64,000 bases of DNA from Paenochrobactrum glaciei (GCF_039522165.1 NZ_BAAADE010000001.1:124001-188000); one strand, 5' to 3'. Numbered from the stretch's first letter, positions 7,594 through 17,018 are shown. The notes: generated by a model not told the origin, from the letters alone. Numbers and translations: made by a program.

Positions 7594-7974
7594 ATGAATA
7601 AACAGCAGATCATTCTTTGTTTAGGCTTCTCTGTTTTTTTCAGCAGTGCCGCAGTGGCGGCTGCTCCTCCTAAAAAATCCGCCGACTTCAGCGGCAATTA
7701 TAAAACGCTTATCCAAGATCAAAAAGCCAAGCCCCATACAGCCACCTGCATTGCCACCGGCTATGATCTGGTAAAGCTGAGCAAAAAATTTGATCGCCTC
7801 GGTTTCACCCAAGATGGTATTGCCAAAGTGAAAATCAAAAAAGCCAAATCATCCGCCTCAGAGCTGACGGTGCATGGTCAGGCGCGCAACCGTACATCCA
7901 GCCAATGGCAGGATATTGCTTTGCATTGCACGTTGAAAAACGGCGCTGTGACAAATATCGAGCTCGACAAATAA
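7594..7974 (+). CDS. Secreted hypothetical protein
   Basis: A 126-residue protein of unknown family. It starts with a clear signal peptide (MNKQQ, a hydrophobic core, then AAVAAA with probable cleavage near residue 24). The mature part is basic, lysine-rich and has exactly two cysteines (52 and 112), which could form a disulfide in the periplasm. A ribosome site (AAGGA) lies ahead of the ATG and a strong terminator follows, so it looks like a real single-gene unit. The function is not recognisable. Confidence 0.75.
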   Translation: MNKQQIILCLGFSVFFSSAAVAAAPPKKSADFSGNYKTLIQDQKAKPHTATCIATGYDLVKLSKKFDRLGFTQDGIAKVKIKKAKSSASELTVHGQARNRTSSQWQDIALHCTLKNGAVTNIELDK

Positions 7975-7988
7975 AGCCGGACACAAAA

Positions 7989-8018
7989 AAGGCCGGAGTT
8001 TTTGCTCCGGCCTTATTT
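7989..8018. terminator. Bidirectional terminator between the secreted protein and the L,D-transpeptidase gene
   Basis: A 10-bp stem (7989-7998 with 8005-8014) with a six-base loop is flanked by AAAAAA on the left and TTTTT on the right, between two converging genes, and so can serve both. Confidence 0.9.
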
Positions 8019-8019
8019 T

Positions 8020-9990
8020 TTAAGCGCTCACATCATTACGGCTGGCGCTGGTTTTATTGAAAGCTTTTTCCAAGCCTTCATCGCGACCATAAACATCATC
8101 ATAATAGCGGATTTTACCGCTTTCCTCATCCAGCCATGCCGTAAAATAAGCCACATAGACCGGCATTGGCTCCGGCACTTTAATACCGCGCTCGTTCTTG
8201 CCGAAATATGGTTTCAGGTCTTCGGCACTTTTACCCAACACTGCGGCAGCCATATCACGTGGCCGCTCCAAACGAATACAGCCATGGCTAAGCGCACGCA
8301 TATCGCGTTTGAAGTAAGATTTTGCCGGTGTGTCATGCATATAAATATCATGACTGTTCGGGAATAAAATCTTCAACTCGCCCAGTGAATTATCAAGGCT
8401 TGGCTTTTGACGGATACCGACATGGGATTTACCCGCCGCAACGCTTGACCAATTGACACTGGAAGCCGGAATGACTTTGCCATCCTTATAGACTTCATAA
8501 CCATTGCGCGAGAGATAGCTGCTGTCACGCATGATTTTCGGCAGCATCTCATTGACGATGATTGAACGCGGCACGCCCCATGACGGGTTAAACACCACGG
8601 TTTGAATTTTATTATAGAAGAAATAGGTCTGATTGGCGCGTGAACCGATGACAATATTCATCGCCTGCGTTTCTTCGCCCTTATCATAAAAATATGCGCG
8701 ATAAGCCGGCTGATTGATGAAAGCATAACGATCACCAAATTCATGTGGCAACCAGCGCAGGCGCTCCATCGAATAAATCAGACGGTCACGCTTAACTGAG
8801 GTCAGCTCACCTTGCAGCGCGGCAACAGTGCTGCGGCCAATAACACCATCAGCCGCATTGCCGGTCAGTGTCTGATAATCTTTAATCGCCGCAACAAGTT
8901 CCGGCTCATATTTGTCACTTTGCGCATATTGCTGCAAAGTTTTCTGATGTGAATTCAAATAGCTCGCCGGTGCTTTCTTCAACAGAACAGCAATGACATT
9001 GCGTAACTCGCTATTTTCCTGCCCCGGCTTAATCAGCACATCGCTGGCAATGCGGATTTCTTGGTTTTCTGGCGTCAGTTTACCAAGCTCGGTTTTAAGT
9101 GCTTGATACCATTTGCTCTGCGGTTGGAAACTGGAAAGGTAACCGACCGCATCAGCCTGATCGCTTAAAGCCGCCAGCACATCAGCGGCTTGCACGCGGT
9201 TGCGTGGCAGATCATGAAAACCGCTCAAACGATTGGCAACAATACGCCCCTCACCAGCATCGATTGCATAGCGCACTGCACGGGCAGACATCATGACTTC
9301 AAAATTAAGAAGTTTTTGCAAGCGCTCATCATTACTGTCAGCGGTTGTCAGACCGATTTCTTCAACCGCATAATCTTTAGGGTTCAAGCCGTCTTCATCG
9401 GCATTATCAAAAAATGCCAAGAGTTTTTCAGCGCGCGCTGTTGCGCCATTTTCATCCACCCAAAGCAAGCGCTGCTGATTGATATAAAAATCAGCGACAG
9501 CTTCAGCAATCGATTTTTCTGCCATAATACGTGTCGTGGCAAAAAAGCCTTTCAACTCATTATAGAGCTTATCTTCGACGACAGGCGTTGCATCGGTCTG
9601 CGTTTCGCTGGCAGTTTTCACCAAAGCCACATCAGCCGCAGCACTTGTTACCGGCTCATTAATCTTGGAAAAATCAATACGAACAAGTTTATCAGTCTTG
9701 TAATCATAAATCTGAGGCCCGGAAACTTTCACTGCTTTGACAGGTGCAGCAACTGCAGGCTTTGCGGTTTGTTTGGCAGGAGCGTTTTTTCTGACAGCAG
9801 GTGTCTTTGGCGCGGACTGAACTGTCTCGACCACTGGAGCCTGTTTCTTTTGGAAAAGCTCCATCAAAGTGTTGGCAGCTTGAACTTCAGTCACCGAGAA
9901 GGATGCACTAACAATAAAGCCCGCCAACAATCCCGCTCTTGCGACCGATTGCTTCAGATAGATTTTCTGTCGGGAATAATTCTTCATCAT
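8020..9990 (-). CDS. L,D-transpeptidase (YcbB/LdtD-type, with peptidoglycan-binding domain)
   Basis: A 656-residue periplasmic enzyme that forms 3-3 cross-links in peptidoglycan or attaches proteins to it. Order: N-terminal signal or anchor segment (ARAGLLAGFIVSASFSV), a Pro/Ala/Lys-rich linker, a scaffold region typical of YcbB, a peptidoglycan-binding helix bundle (NAADGVIGRSTVAAL), and a C-terminal YkuD catalytic domain with SHGCIRLERP, where Cys is the nucleophile. The frame extends to 10044, but the MM pair at 9990/9987 is closer to an AGGCAGG ribosome site and puts the signal sequence at the N-terminus. It is transcribed alone. Confidence 0.9.
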   Translation of the reverse strand: MMKNYSRQKIYLKQSVARAGLLAGFIVSASFSVTEVQAANTLMELFQKKQAPVVETVQSAPKTPAVRKNAPAKQTAKPAVAAPVKAVKVSGPQIYDYKTDKLVRIDFSKINEPVTSAAADVALVKTASETQTDATPVVEDKLYNELKGFFATTRIMAEKSIAEAVADFYINQQRLLWVDENGATARAEKLLAFFDNADEDGLNPKDYAVEEIGLTTADSNDERLQKLLNFEVMMSARAVRYAIDAGEGRIVANRLSGFHDLPRNRVQAADVLAALSDQADAVGYLSSFQPQSKWYQALKTELGKLTPENQEIRIASDVLIKPGQENSELRNVIAVLLKKAPASYLNSHQKTLQQYAQSDKYEPELVAAIKDYQTLTGNAADGVIGRSTVAALQGELTSVKRDRLIYSMERLRWLPHEFGDRYAFINQPAYRAYFYDKGEETQAMNIVIGSRANQTYFFYNKIQTVVFNPSWGVPRSIIVNEMLPKIMRDSSYLSRNGYEVYKDGKVIPASSVNWSSVAAGKSHVGIRQKPSLDNSLGELKILFPNSHDIYMHDTPAKSYFKRDMRALSHGCIRLERPRDMAAAVLGKSAEDLKPYFGKNERGIKVPEPMPVYVAYFTAWLDEESGKIRYYDDVYGRDEGLEKAFNKTSASRNDVSA

Positions 9991-10238
9991 CAAATGCCTG
10001 CCTGTTTCATCATATTTTGCCAGCGCAACACTGTAAGTCCACATCCGTTATTTTATGTTTCATCCCGTATAGAAACGTTTAACAGAAAAGCCCCATCAAC
10101 AAATATACCCACGATTTTTTTGTTCACTTCTTCATGAAGGCGCAATCTGCCGCAGTGGATTATTTGGCATGACGGGCTAAAAGCGGCACATATTGCAAAG
10201 CCTCGATGTTTAATAATGAGGCGCATAAGGTGAGGTAT

Positions 10239-11861
10239 ATGATGGCTAAGTTAAGCGCCGCCGATCTTTTTCCGCTCGGTGAAGACAAAACTGAATATCG
10301 CAAACTGACATCCGATTATGTTTCGGTCGAAACATTCAAAGGCCAAGAAATCCTGACTGTCGAAGAAGAAGGGTTGCGCCTTTTGTCAGAGGCCGCTTTT
10401 TCAGACATCAACCATCTGCTGCGCCCAAGCCACCTCAAACAGCTGGCTAATATTCTGGAAGACCCGGAAGCCACAGACAATGACCGTTTCGTGGCGTACG
10501 ACCTTTTGAAAAACGCCAATATTGCTGCGGGCGGCATTCTGCCAATGTGTCAGGATACCGGCACGGCTATCATTATGGGTAAAAAAGGCCGTCGCGTCTG
10601 GACAGAGGGCGGCGATGCCGATGCCCTGGGCGCCGGTGTTTTGGATGCCTATAACAAGAAAAATCTGCGCTACTCCCAGCTTGCGCCGATTTCAATGTTT
10701 GAAGAAAAGAACACCAAGAACAACCTGCCGGCACAGATCGACATTTATCAGGAAGGCGACGATGCCTATAAGTTCCTGTTTGTTGCCAAAGGCGGCGGCT
10801 CGGCCAATAAAACATTCCTGTTTCAGGGCACGCCATCCCTTCTCACTCATGACCGGATGATCGAGTTTCTGAAAGAGAAAATCCTGACCCTCGGCACCGC
10901 AGCCTGCCCGCCTTACCATCTGGCGATTGTTATCGGTGGCACCTCTGCCGAGATGAACCTGAAAACGGTGAAGCTTGCCTCCACGCGCTATCTGGATGAG
11001 TTGCCAACTGAAGGTTCCGAAACCGGCCACGCTTTCCGCGATCTGGAAATGGAAAAAGAAATTCATAAACTGACCCAGTCGCTTGGTGTGGGCGCGCAGT
11101 TCGGCGGAAAATATTTCTGCCATGATGTGCGCGTCATCCGTCTACCACGTCACGGCGCATCACTGCCGATCGGCCTTGGTGTTTCCTGCTCGGCTGACCG
11201 TCAAGCAAAAGCTAAAATCACCAAGGAAGGCATCTTCCTTGAGCAGCTGGAAACCAATCCGGCACAATATATGCCTGAGATTGATGAGGAAAAGCTTTCA
11301 TCACATGTGGTGAAAATTGATCTTAATCAGCCGATGGATCAAATTTTAAAAGAATTATCGCAACATCCTGTAAAGACACAGCTTTCTCTCTCCGGCTCCA
11401 TCATTGTTGCGCGCGATTTGGCACATGCTAAAATCCGTGAACGCTTGGAAAACGGCGAAAGCATGCCGGAATATTTCAAAAACCATCCGATCTATTATGC
11501 AGGCCCTGCCAAGACACCAACCGGCTATGCATCCGGATCATTTGGCCCGACCACGGCAGGACGTATGGATTCTTATGTTGACCAGTTCCAGTCTTTTGGC
11601 GGCTCCATGGTTATGCTTGCCAAGGGCAACCGCTCCCGTCAGGTGCGCGATGCTTGCGGCAAACATGGCGGCTTCTATCTTGGTTCCATCGGCGGCCCTG
11701 CCGCACGTCTTGCTCAAGACTGCATCAAAAAAGTCGAAGTGGTAGAATATCCGGAACTCGGCATGGAAGCCATCTGGCGCATTGAGGTTGTCGACTTCCC
11801 TGCTTTCATCGTCATTGATGACAAGGGCAACGACTTCTTTAAAGAGCTGAACCTCAGCTAA
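10239..11861 (+). CDS. fumA: Fumarate hydratase, class I (iron-sulfur)
   Basis: A 540-residue class I fumarase, interconverting fumarate and malate in the TCA cycle. The three cysteines expected to bind the [4Fe-4S] cluster are at about residues 104 (PMCQDTGTA), 223 (AACPPYH) and 317 (VSCSADRQAKAK), nearly the same numbers as in E. coli FumA. The beta-domain part near the C-terminus shows GPTTAGRMDSY. The ATG at 10239 (or the next codon) follows AAGGTGAGG; an upstream in-frame ATG at 10206 lacks a ribosome site. It forms a single unit ended by a strong hairpin. Confidence 0.95.
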   Translation: MMAKLSAADLFPLGEDKTEYRKLTSDYVSVETFKGQEILTVEEEGLRLLSEAAFSDINHLLRPSHLKQLANILEDPEATDNDRFVAYDLLKNANIAAGGILPMCQDTGTAIIMGKKGRRVWTEGGDADALGAGVLDAYNKKNLRYSQLAPISMFEEKNTKNNLPAQIDIYQEGDDAYKFLFVAKGGGSANKTFLFQGTPSLLTHDRMIEFLKEKILTLGTAACPPYHLAIVIGGTSAEMNLKTVKLASTRYLDELPTEGSETGHAFRDLEMEKEIHKLTQSLGVGAQFGGKYFCHDVRVIRLPRHGASLPIGLGVSCSADRQAKAKITKEGIFLEQLETNPAQYMPEIDEEKLSSHVVKIDLNQPMDQILKELSQHPVKTQLSLSGSIIVARDLAHAKIRERLENGESMPEYFKNHPIYYAGPAKTPTGYASGSFGPTTAGRMDSYVDQFQSFGGSMVMLAKGNRSRQVRDACGKHGGFYLGSIGGPAARLAQDCIKKVEVVEYPELGMEAIWRIEVVDFPAFIVIDDKGNDFFKELNLS

Positions 11862-11881
11862 TATTTTTATAAAAAAGTATC

Positions 11882-11913
11882 AAAAAAGCCGGAAAGAAAT
11901 TTCCGGCTTTTTT
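11882..11913. terminator. Terminator between fumarase and the DUF971 gene
   Basis: A 14-bp perfect stem (11882-11895 with 11900-11913) has a GAAA tetraloop, with A6 on the left arm and T6 on the right. It lies between convergent genes and can end both transcripts; it starts 21 bases after the fumarase stop. Confidence 0.93.
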
Positions 11914-11915
11914 CA

Positions 11916-12281
11916 TTAAAATCGGGAATCGCGTGACAAGCCCTTTTCTGCCAATTCAGCCAAGTAAGCCTGCCAAAGCGCATCATGCTCGGCACCCAGT
12001 TTGTGCAGATAGTTCCATGTAAACAAGCCGCTATCATGCCTGTCATCAAAAACAATACGCACAGCATAATTACCAATCGGCTCAATCCGGCTGATCGTTA
12101 CATTGCGCTTGCCACCAATGGTTTTGCGTTGTTCTGGCGTGTGTCCCTGCACTTCTGCGGAAGGTGATAAAACCCGCAACATTTCTGCACGGAGCACATA
12201 AGAACTGCCATTATCAAAGCTAATGTTAAGCTCAGTGCGGTCTTGTGAAACCCGCAACTCCACCGGCCAGATATCACTCAC
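11916..12281 (-). CDS. DUF971 domain protein
   Basis: A 121-residue protein of the DUF971 family, the domain also found at the N-terminus of gamma-butyrobetaine hydroxylases. Family traits seen are the WPxELRVSxDRxxLxIxFDNG opening, a RAEMLRVxSPSAEVQGH segment and HDSGLFTWNYLHKL near the end. Stand-alone DUF971 proteins are linked by genome context to iron-sulfur and molybdenum cofactor work, and here moaA is the divergent neighbour 170 bases away; this is suggestive only. It starts with GTG, 8 bases after GGAGCAG. Confidence 0.85.
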   Translation of the reverse strand: MSDIWPVELRVSQDRTELNISFDNGSSYVLRAEMLRVLSPSAEVQGHTPEQRKTIGGKRNVTISRIEPIGNYAVRIVFDDRHDSGLFTWNYLHKLGAEHDALWQAYLAELAEKGLSRDSRF

Positions 12282-12451
12282 AAAACTGCTCCTTTAATGC
12301 CTTTGCTCGTGCGTCAAGATTTACGCGCAATTCTCATCAATCACAAGGCAATAGCACGCACTTGCTATAAGTCATGATCAAACCATTTTGATCGCTGGAC
12401 AGCGAAGCTTAGAAGCCTTATCTCTGGATATGAGGGCGAAACATAATAATA

Positions 12452-13498
12452 ATGAGCTTTTCAATGCAGGACGTGAAAAAAACAGCTGATTTTGAGCCTT
12501 ATGCGCCAATGATTGATCCGTTTGAGCGGGTGATCAATTATTTGCGCGTTTCGGTGACAGACAGATGTGATTTTCGCTGCACATATTGCATGGCAGAACA
12601 TATGACCTTTCTGCCGCGCAAAGACCTTCTCTCGCTGGAAGAATTAGACCGCCTTTGCAGCACATTTATCGCCAAAGGCGTCAAAAAACTAAGGCTTACC
12701 GGCGGTGAACCTTTGATGCGTAAAAACATCATGCATCTTATTCGTGAGCTTTCCCGCCACTTAGAAAGCGGCGCACTCGAAGAGCTTACACTTACCACCA
12801 ATGGCTCGCAATTATCGCGTTTTGCACAAGAACTGAAAGAATGCGGCGTTCAGCGCATCAATGTTTCCATCGACACGCTCGACCATGATAAGTTTCAACA
12901 GATCACCCGCTGGGGCAAGCTTGAGCAGGTGCTCAACGGCATTGATGCAGCCCTAGAAGCCGGACTGCATGTCAAGCTTAATACGGTCGCTCTGAAAGAT
13001 TTTAACGAGTTTGAAATTCCATCCATGCTTCAATGGGCGCATGGGCGCGGCATGGATATGACCCTGATTGAAACCATGCCGCTCGGCGAGATTGATATTG
13101 ATCGCACCGACCAATATCTGCCGCTCTCCAAGGTCAGGCAAGATTTGCAATCGGAATTTACGTTGGAACCGCTTGACTTTCGCACCGGCGGCCCTGCCCG
13201 CTATTACAAGGTTGTAGAAACCGGCGGCAAACTTGGCTTTATTACCCCGCTGACCCATAATTTCTGTGAAAGCTGCAATCGCGTGCGCATTACCTGCACC
13301 GGCACGCTGTTCATGTGTTTAGGCCAGGAAGATGCAGCTGATTTGCGCGAGCCGCTTCGCGCCTCCGAAAGCAATGCACTTCTCAGCCGCACCATCGATG
13401 AAGCGATTTCCCGTAAGCCCAAGGGGCATGATTTTATCATCGACCGGCGCGACCAGCGCCCTGCACTATCCAGACATATGAGCATGACCGGCGGATAG
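12452..13498 (+). CDS. moaA: GTP 3',8-cyclase MoaA
   Basis: A 348-residue radical-SAM enzyme that starts molybdenum cofactor synthesis by cyclising GTP. The N-terminal CxxxCxxC cluster site is at about residues 39, 43 and 46 (CDFRCTYC); the C-terminal cluster is in FCESCNRVRITCTG with one more Cys in MCLG; the chain ends in the double glycine (TGG) characteristic of MoaA. The start is not backed by a close ribosome site, and a second ATG lies at codon 5. It begins a plus-strand group that includes mobA and mobB. Confidence 0.96.
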   Translation: MSFSMQDVKKTADFEPYAPMIDPFERVINYLRVSVTDRCDFRCTYCMAEHMTFLPRKDLLSLEELDRLCSTFIAKGVKKLRLTGGEPLMRKNIMHLIRELSRHLESGALEELTLTTNGSQLSRFAQELKECGVQRINVSIDTLDHDKFQQITRWGKLEQVLNGIDAALEAGLHVKLNTVALKDFNEFEIPSMLQWAHGRGMDMTLIETMPLGEIDIDRTDQYLPLSKVRQDLQSEFTLEPLDFRTGGPARYYKVVETGGKLGFITPLTHNFCESCNRVRITCTGTLFMCLGQEDAADLREPLRASESNALLSRTIDEAISRKPKGHDFIIDRRDQRPALSRHMSMTGG

Positions 13499-13570
13499 GT
13501 TTCGCGCCGACCATATTAAATTTCTGCATCTTTCGACACTCATAATAATGATAAATATGAAAGCCTTACC

Positions 13571-14494
13571 GTGGTAAACTCTGCCAATTTGCGTGCCGGT
13601 ATCTATATGATGATTGCGATGGGATTATTCACCATCGGCGACAGTATCACCAAAATTTTGGCGCAAGAGATGAATGGCGGCCAATATATGCTGGTGCGCG
13701 GTTGCTTTGCCACCGCCATTATCACCACTTTGGCATGGTATCAGGGTAGCCTGCGGAAAATCGGCTTTAACGCGATGGTGGCCTTGCGTGTCGCTGCCGA
13801 AGTCGTTGCGGCCATCACCTATATTTATGTGCTGAAATTTGTCTCGCAGGCTTTCGCCTCCTCCATCTTTCAGGCCGTTCCTTTGTTTGTGACCATCGGT
13901 GCAGCTGTGTTTTTGCGGGAGCATGTCGGCTGGCGTCGCTGGACATGTATTCTCATTGGTCTTGTCGGCGTGTTGATTATCATTCGGCCGGGCGGCAATG
14001 AAATTGCCGGTATCACCAGTATCGGGCTTTTGCTCTTAAGCGTTTTGGCCGCTGCGGTGCGTGATATTGCAACGCGCCGCGTGCCGGATACAGTACCGAC
14101 GCTTTATCTCTCAACGCTTACAACCGTTGCCACCACGATGATAGGCGCGGCCATCATCATGCCGATGGGCGGCTGGACACCCTTGACTATAAACAGTGTT
14201 TTCCTCTGTATTATTGCGGCTGTTTTGCTGCTAATTGGCTATAGCTTCATCATCATGGCCATGCGTCAGGGCGAAATCTCTTTTGTCTCCCCTTTCCGTT
14301 ATACCAGCCTGTTATGGGCAATCATTCTCAGCACTGTCATTTTCCGTGAGCCACCTGACCTTTGGACAATTTTCGGCGCGCTGATTGTGGTGAGCAGTGG
14401 TGTTTACATGATCTATCGCGAAAGCGTGCTGAACAAACGTGCCGAGCAACGCAGTACCCTTGCCTCCATTCCAACGGGGATCGACCCTTCATGA
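13571..14494 (+). CDS. EamA/DMT-family transporter
   Basis: A 307-residue integral membrane protein with about ten hydrophobic segments in two EamA repeats, the architecture of drug/metabolite transporters. Substrate unknown. It begins with GTG at 13571 (GTGGTAAAC), 72 bases after moaA, and its TGA overlaps the mobA ATG (ATGA), so it sits within the Moco cluster and is translationally coupled to mobA. Whether it moves a Moco-related compound is unknown; the position may be incidental. Confidence 0.88.
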   Translation: MVNSANLRAGIYMMIAMGLFTIGDSITKILAQEMNGGQYMLVRGCFATAIITTLAWYQGSLRKIGFNAMVALRVAAEVVAAITYIYVLKFVSQAFASSIFQAVPLFVTIGAAVFLREHVGWRRWTCILIGLVGVLIIIRPGGNEIAGITSIGLLLLSVLAAAVRDIATRRVPDTVPTLYLSTLTTVATTMIGAAIIMPMGGWTPLTINSVFLCIIAAVLLLIGYSFIIMAMRQGEISFVSPFRYTSLLWAIILSTVIFREPPDLWTIFGALIVVSSGVYMIYRESVLNKRAEQRSTLASIPTGIDPS

Positions 14495-15141
14495 ATGATA
14501 TTCAAGCCCGCAGTATACCGGTTGTCATTCTTGCCGGTGGCCGCTCAAGCCGTATGCAAGCCGAAGGGCTTACAGGAGACAAATATTTGCATTTGCTGGA
14601 TGACAAGCCAGTGATTGCCCATTTGATTGAACGCTTAAAAATGCAAGCCGATCATATCGCTTTAAACAGCAACCAGCATCAAAGCGATTTATCGCGATTT
14701 GGTTTGCCCGTTATTGCAGATCAGTTTGCCTATAATTCTGGCCCGCTTACCGGTATCCTCACCGCGATGCATTATGCAAAAGATCAGGCTTTTGTAGTAA
14801 CCGCCGCGGCAGACACACCTTTTATCCCAAGTGATCTGCTCGAAAAACTTTTAAGCCAACAACAAACCACCCAAAGTGATGTCGTCTTTGCAACATCCAA
14901 TGGCGCAACGCACCCGACTTTTGGCTTGTGGCGCACAAATCTGGCAGCAAATCTATCCTCTTGGCTTGCCCAAGGCCACAAGCCAAGCGTCATTAGTTTT
15001 GCCATGACGATTAAGCAAACGATCGCCGACTTCCCCGTTCAGTCCCTGCCGGATGGCAGCACATATGACCCTTTTTTCAATATTAACGAACCGGCTGATC
15101 TCATCAAAGCACGCCAGTTGCAAAAACAATTGAACCGATGA
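14491..15141 (+). CDS. mobA: Molybdenum cofactor guanylyltransferase MobA
   Basis: A 216-residue GTP:molybdopterin guanylyltransferase that converts Mo-molybdopterin into the MGD cofactor used by DMSO-reductase-family enzymes. The nucleotide-binding LAGGRSSRM lies near residues 12-20, then DKYLHLL; a GPLTGILTAM segment and AAADTPF (metal-binding Asp) follow as in the family. The ATG at 14491 overlaps the preceding transporter's stop; a longer open frame upstream lies inside that gene. Its stop overlaps the mobB start. Confidence 0.93.
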   Translation: MNDIQARSIPVVILAGGRSSRMQAEGLTGDKYLHLLDDKPVIAHLIERLKMQADHIALNSNQHQSDLSRFGLPVIADQFAYNSGPLTGILTAMHYAKDQAFVVTAAADTPFIPSDLLEKLLSQQQTTQSDVVFATSNGATHPTFGLWRTNLAANLSSWLAQGHKPSVISFAMTIKQTIADFPVQSLPDGSTYDPFFNINEPADLIKARQLQKQLNR

Positions 15142-15677
15142 ATACGAAAATGACAACATCACCAGTCTTTGGCATCACCGGCTGGAAAAACGCCGGTAAA
15201 ACCACCATGACCGAAAAACTGGTGCGTGAACTGACACAGCGCGGCTGGCGTGTTTCCACCATCAAACATGCGCATCATGATTTTGACATTGATGTGGAGG
15301 GAACGGATTCATGGCGCCATCGCAAAGCCGGTGCCGGTGAAGTGGCCGTTGTCTCATCCCGCCGCTTTGCGATCATCCATGAAAATATGGATGAGGCTGA
15401 GCCTTGTTTAGATGATATTCTTGCGCGTTTATCGCCGGCTGATCTGGTGCTGGTGGAGGGGTATAAACAAGGCACCCACCCCAAGCTTGAAGTGATCAGA
15501 CAAGCCAGCCAAAAACAAGCGCCTATCTATGAAACGAATGAAACCATCATTGCTTTAGCAAGTGATTTAAGCGCGTCTGATCTCAAACAATCCGGTCACT
15601 TACCACTTTTTCAGCTCAATGACATCACATCAGTTGCTGATTTTATTGAGCGATTTTGTGGTTTGAAAAAGAGCTGA
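15138..15677 (+). CDS. mobB: Molybdopterin-guanine dinucleotide biosynthesis protein MobB
   Basis: A 179-residue GTP-binding adaptor that helps MobA. The P-loop GWKNAGKTT is at residues 15-23, with KHAHHDFDIDVEGTDSWRHR and VEGYKQGTHPKLEV further on, all MobB hallmarks. The ATG overlaps the mobA TGA by four bases (ATGA), so the two are translated as a coupled pair. It is the last gene of the group; no obvious terminator follows. Confidence 0.93.
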   Translation: MNTKMTTSPVFGITGWKNAGKTTMTEKLVRELTQRGWRVSTIKHAHHDFDIDVEGTDSWRHRKAGAGEVAVVSSRRFAIIHENMDEAEPCLDDILARLSPADLVLVEGYKQGTHPKLEVIRQASQKQAPIYETNETIIALASDLSASDLKQSGHLPLFQLNDITSVADFIERFCGLKKS

Positions 15678-16063
15678 TTCCGCGACGGCCACCACATACT
15701 AGTTAATCTGTTGATTGAGACAAATCCTCTCTACGTCTTTGGTATTAGACTATCATCATTATGCAAATTTTCTCGTCAAAAAAGCAGCTTTTAAGCTTTA
15801 TTTTCCGGCACTTTGCCTGCAATTTCTCTTAAAAATTTACACCAAGCTTTTTTTAAATTTTATTTAAACTGAAAAATCTGAATACGGCTTGCCTTTCTCC
15901 TGAAAATAATGGGAATATCAATCCATAAGAAGCAAATGCTTCACACATGTTTTTGATTGGCAGCTTTCCGCTACTAGCCAAAGATATGTGCAAAAACAAT
16001 GATAAACGACGGCCTTAAATGCGAGCAACCGTAAACAAAGGCTGCAAATATAAAGAGGGAAAA
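15678..16063. other. Intergenic region before the amino-acid ABC operon
   Basis: 386 bases, AT-rich, with no gene I can support. It holds a small palindrome, GAAGCA-AA-TGCTTC (15929-15942), about 120 bases before the binding-protein start, a possible regulator site. The ribosome site AGAGGG lies just before 16064. No promoter with both elements convincing was seen. Confidence 0.45.
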
Positions 16064-16870
16064 ATGCGTCTATCAAAACGTATGACTTATGCCGTTTCGG
16101 CTTTTGCATTTGCACTCAGCCTCAATGCAGCTGGCATCACCAGCGCATCAGCGGAAGAACCACTGAAAATTAAAATCGCATCTGAAGGCGCTTACCCGCC
16201 ATTCAACTTCATCACATCAGACGGTAAACTCACCGGCTTTGATGTTGAAATCGGCCTTGCTCTTTGTGAGGAACTGAAAGCCGATTGTGAAATGGTCACA
16301 CAGGAATGGGATGGCGCCATTCCGAGCCTGCAAGCTGGCAAGATCGATGCTTATATTGCCTCAATGTCGATCACCGAAGAGCGCAAAAAGCAGGTCGATT
16401 TCAGCGGTAAATATTATAACACCCCTCCGGGCATTGTTGTGCCAAAAGACAGCCCGATTACCGGCATGACCAAAGAAGATCTCGCCGGCAAAACAATCGG
16501 TGTTCAGGTTTCAACAACCCACGCCAATTACTCGGAAAAGACCTTCACGGACAGCGAAATCAAAGCCTATCCGACAGCGGAAGAATATCGCCTTGACCTC
16601 GTCAATGGCCGTCTTGATGCCGTCAATGATGATAGTGTGACCCTGTCGCAGTGGTTGGAAACACCAGAAGGTGCATGTTGTAAGATGCTTGGCACATTCC
16701 CGCCAGTCATTGAAATTCATGGTCCGGGTGCCGGTGTTGCCGTCAAGAAAGGCAATACAGAGCTGGCAGACAAGCTTTCTGCCGCCATCAAGGCCATTCG
16801 TGCCAATGGCAAATACAAGGAAATCAACGACAAGTACTTTGCGTTTGATGCCTATGGTGCAGAAAACTAA
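16064..16870 (+). CDS. Polar amino-acid ABC transporter, periplasmic binding protein
   Basis: A 268-residue family 3 solute-binding protein (lysine/arginine/ornithine, octopine/nopaline type). It has a signal peptide ending in SASAEE and the ligand-binding start KIASEGAYPPFNFITSDGKLTGFDVEIG, followed by WDGAIPSLQAGKIDAYIASMSITEER. Exact ligand unknown; a basic amino acid is likely. The ATG at 16064 follows AGAGGG; 15 upstream codons are open but precede the signal peptide. A hairpin follows, then two permease genes. Confidence 0.92.
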   Translation: MRLSKRMTYAVSAFAFALSLNAAGITSASAEEPLKIKIASEGAYPPFNFITSDGKLTGFDVEIGLALCEELKADCEMVTQEWDGAIPSLQAGKIDAYIASMSITEERKKQVDFSGKYYNTPPGIVVPKDSPITGMTKEDLAGKTIGVQVSTTHANYSEKTFTDSEIKAYPTAEEYRLDLVNGRLDAVNDDSVTLSQWLETPEGACCKMLGTFPPVIEIHGPGAGVAVKKGNTELADKLSAAIKAIRANGKYKEINDKYFAFDAYGAEN

Positions 16871-16880
16871 TCAATAAATG

Positions 16881-16913
16881 AACGGCCTTTCTTAAAACTC
16901 AAGAAAGGCCGTT
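16881..16913 (+). terminator. Intercistronic hairpin after the binding-protein gene
   Basis: A 13-bp perfect stem (16881-16893 with 16901-16913) with a 7-base loop follows the stop by 10 bases. The T-rich tail is weak (TTCCATTTTA). Such hairpins after binding-protein genes often protect the upstream mRNA so that more binding protein than permease is made; partial termination is the other option. Confidence 0.75.
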
Positions 16914-17018
16914 TCCATTTTATCTGTCAAAACGCAGACCTGTAAAAGCCAGAACGCGGCCTCAAAGCATAACAATGCAGGCCACGCATAATTTGAGAAA
17001 GAAAAGGCGCATAAGCGC

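Noticed and set aside
9190..10137. 315-codon plus-strand frame opposite the L,D-transpeptidase gene
   Set aside because: It is antisense to a clear, conserved gene; its Cys/His/Phe-rich translation is the typical shadow of a coding strand.
15918..16115. 65-codon minus-strand frame across the amino-acid ABC promoter region
   Set aside because: Overlaps the start of the binding-protein gene, and has no ribosome site or conserved look.
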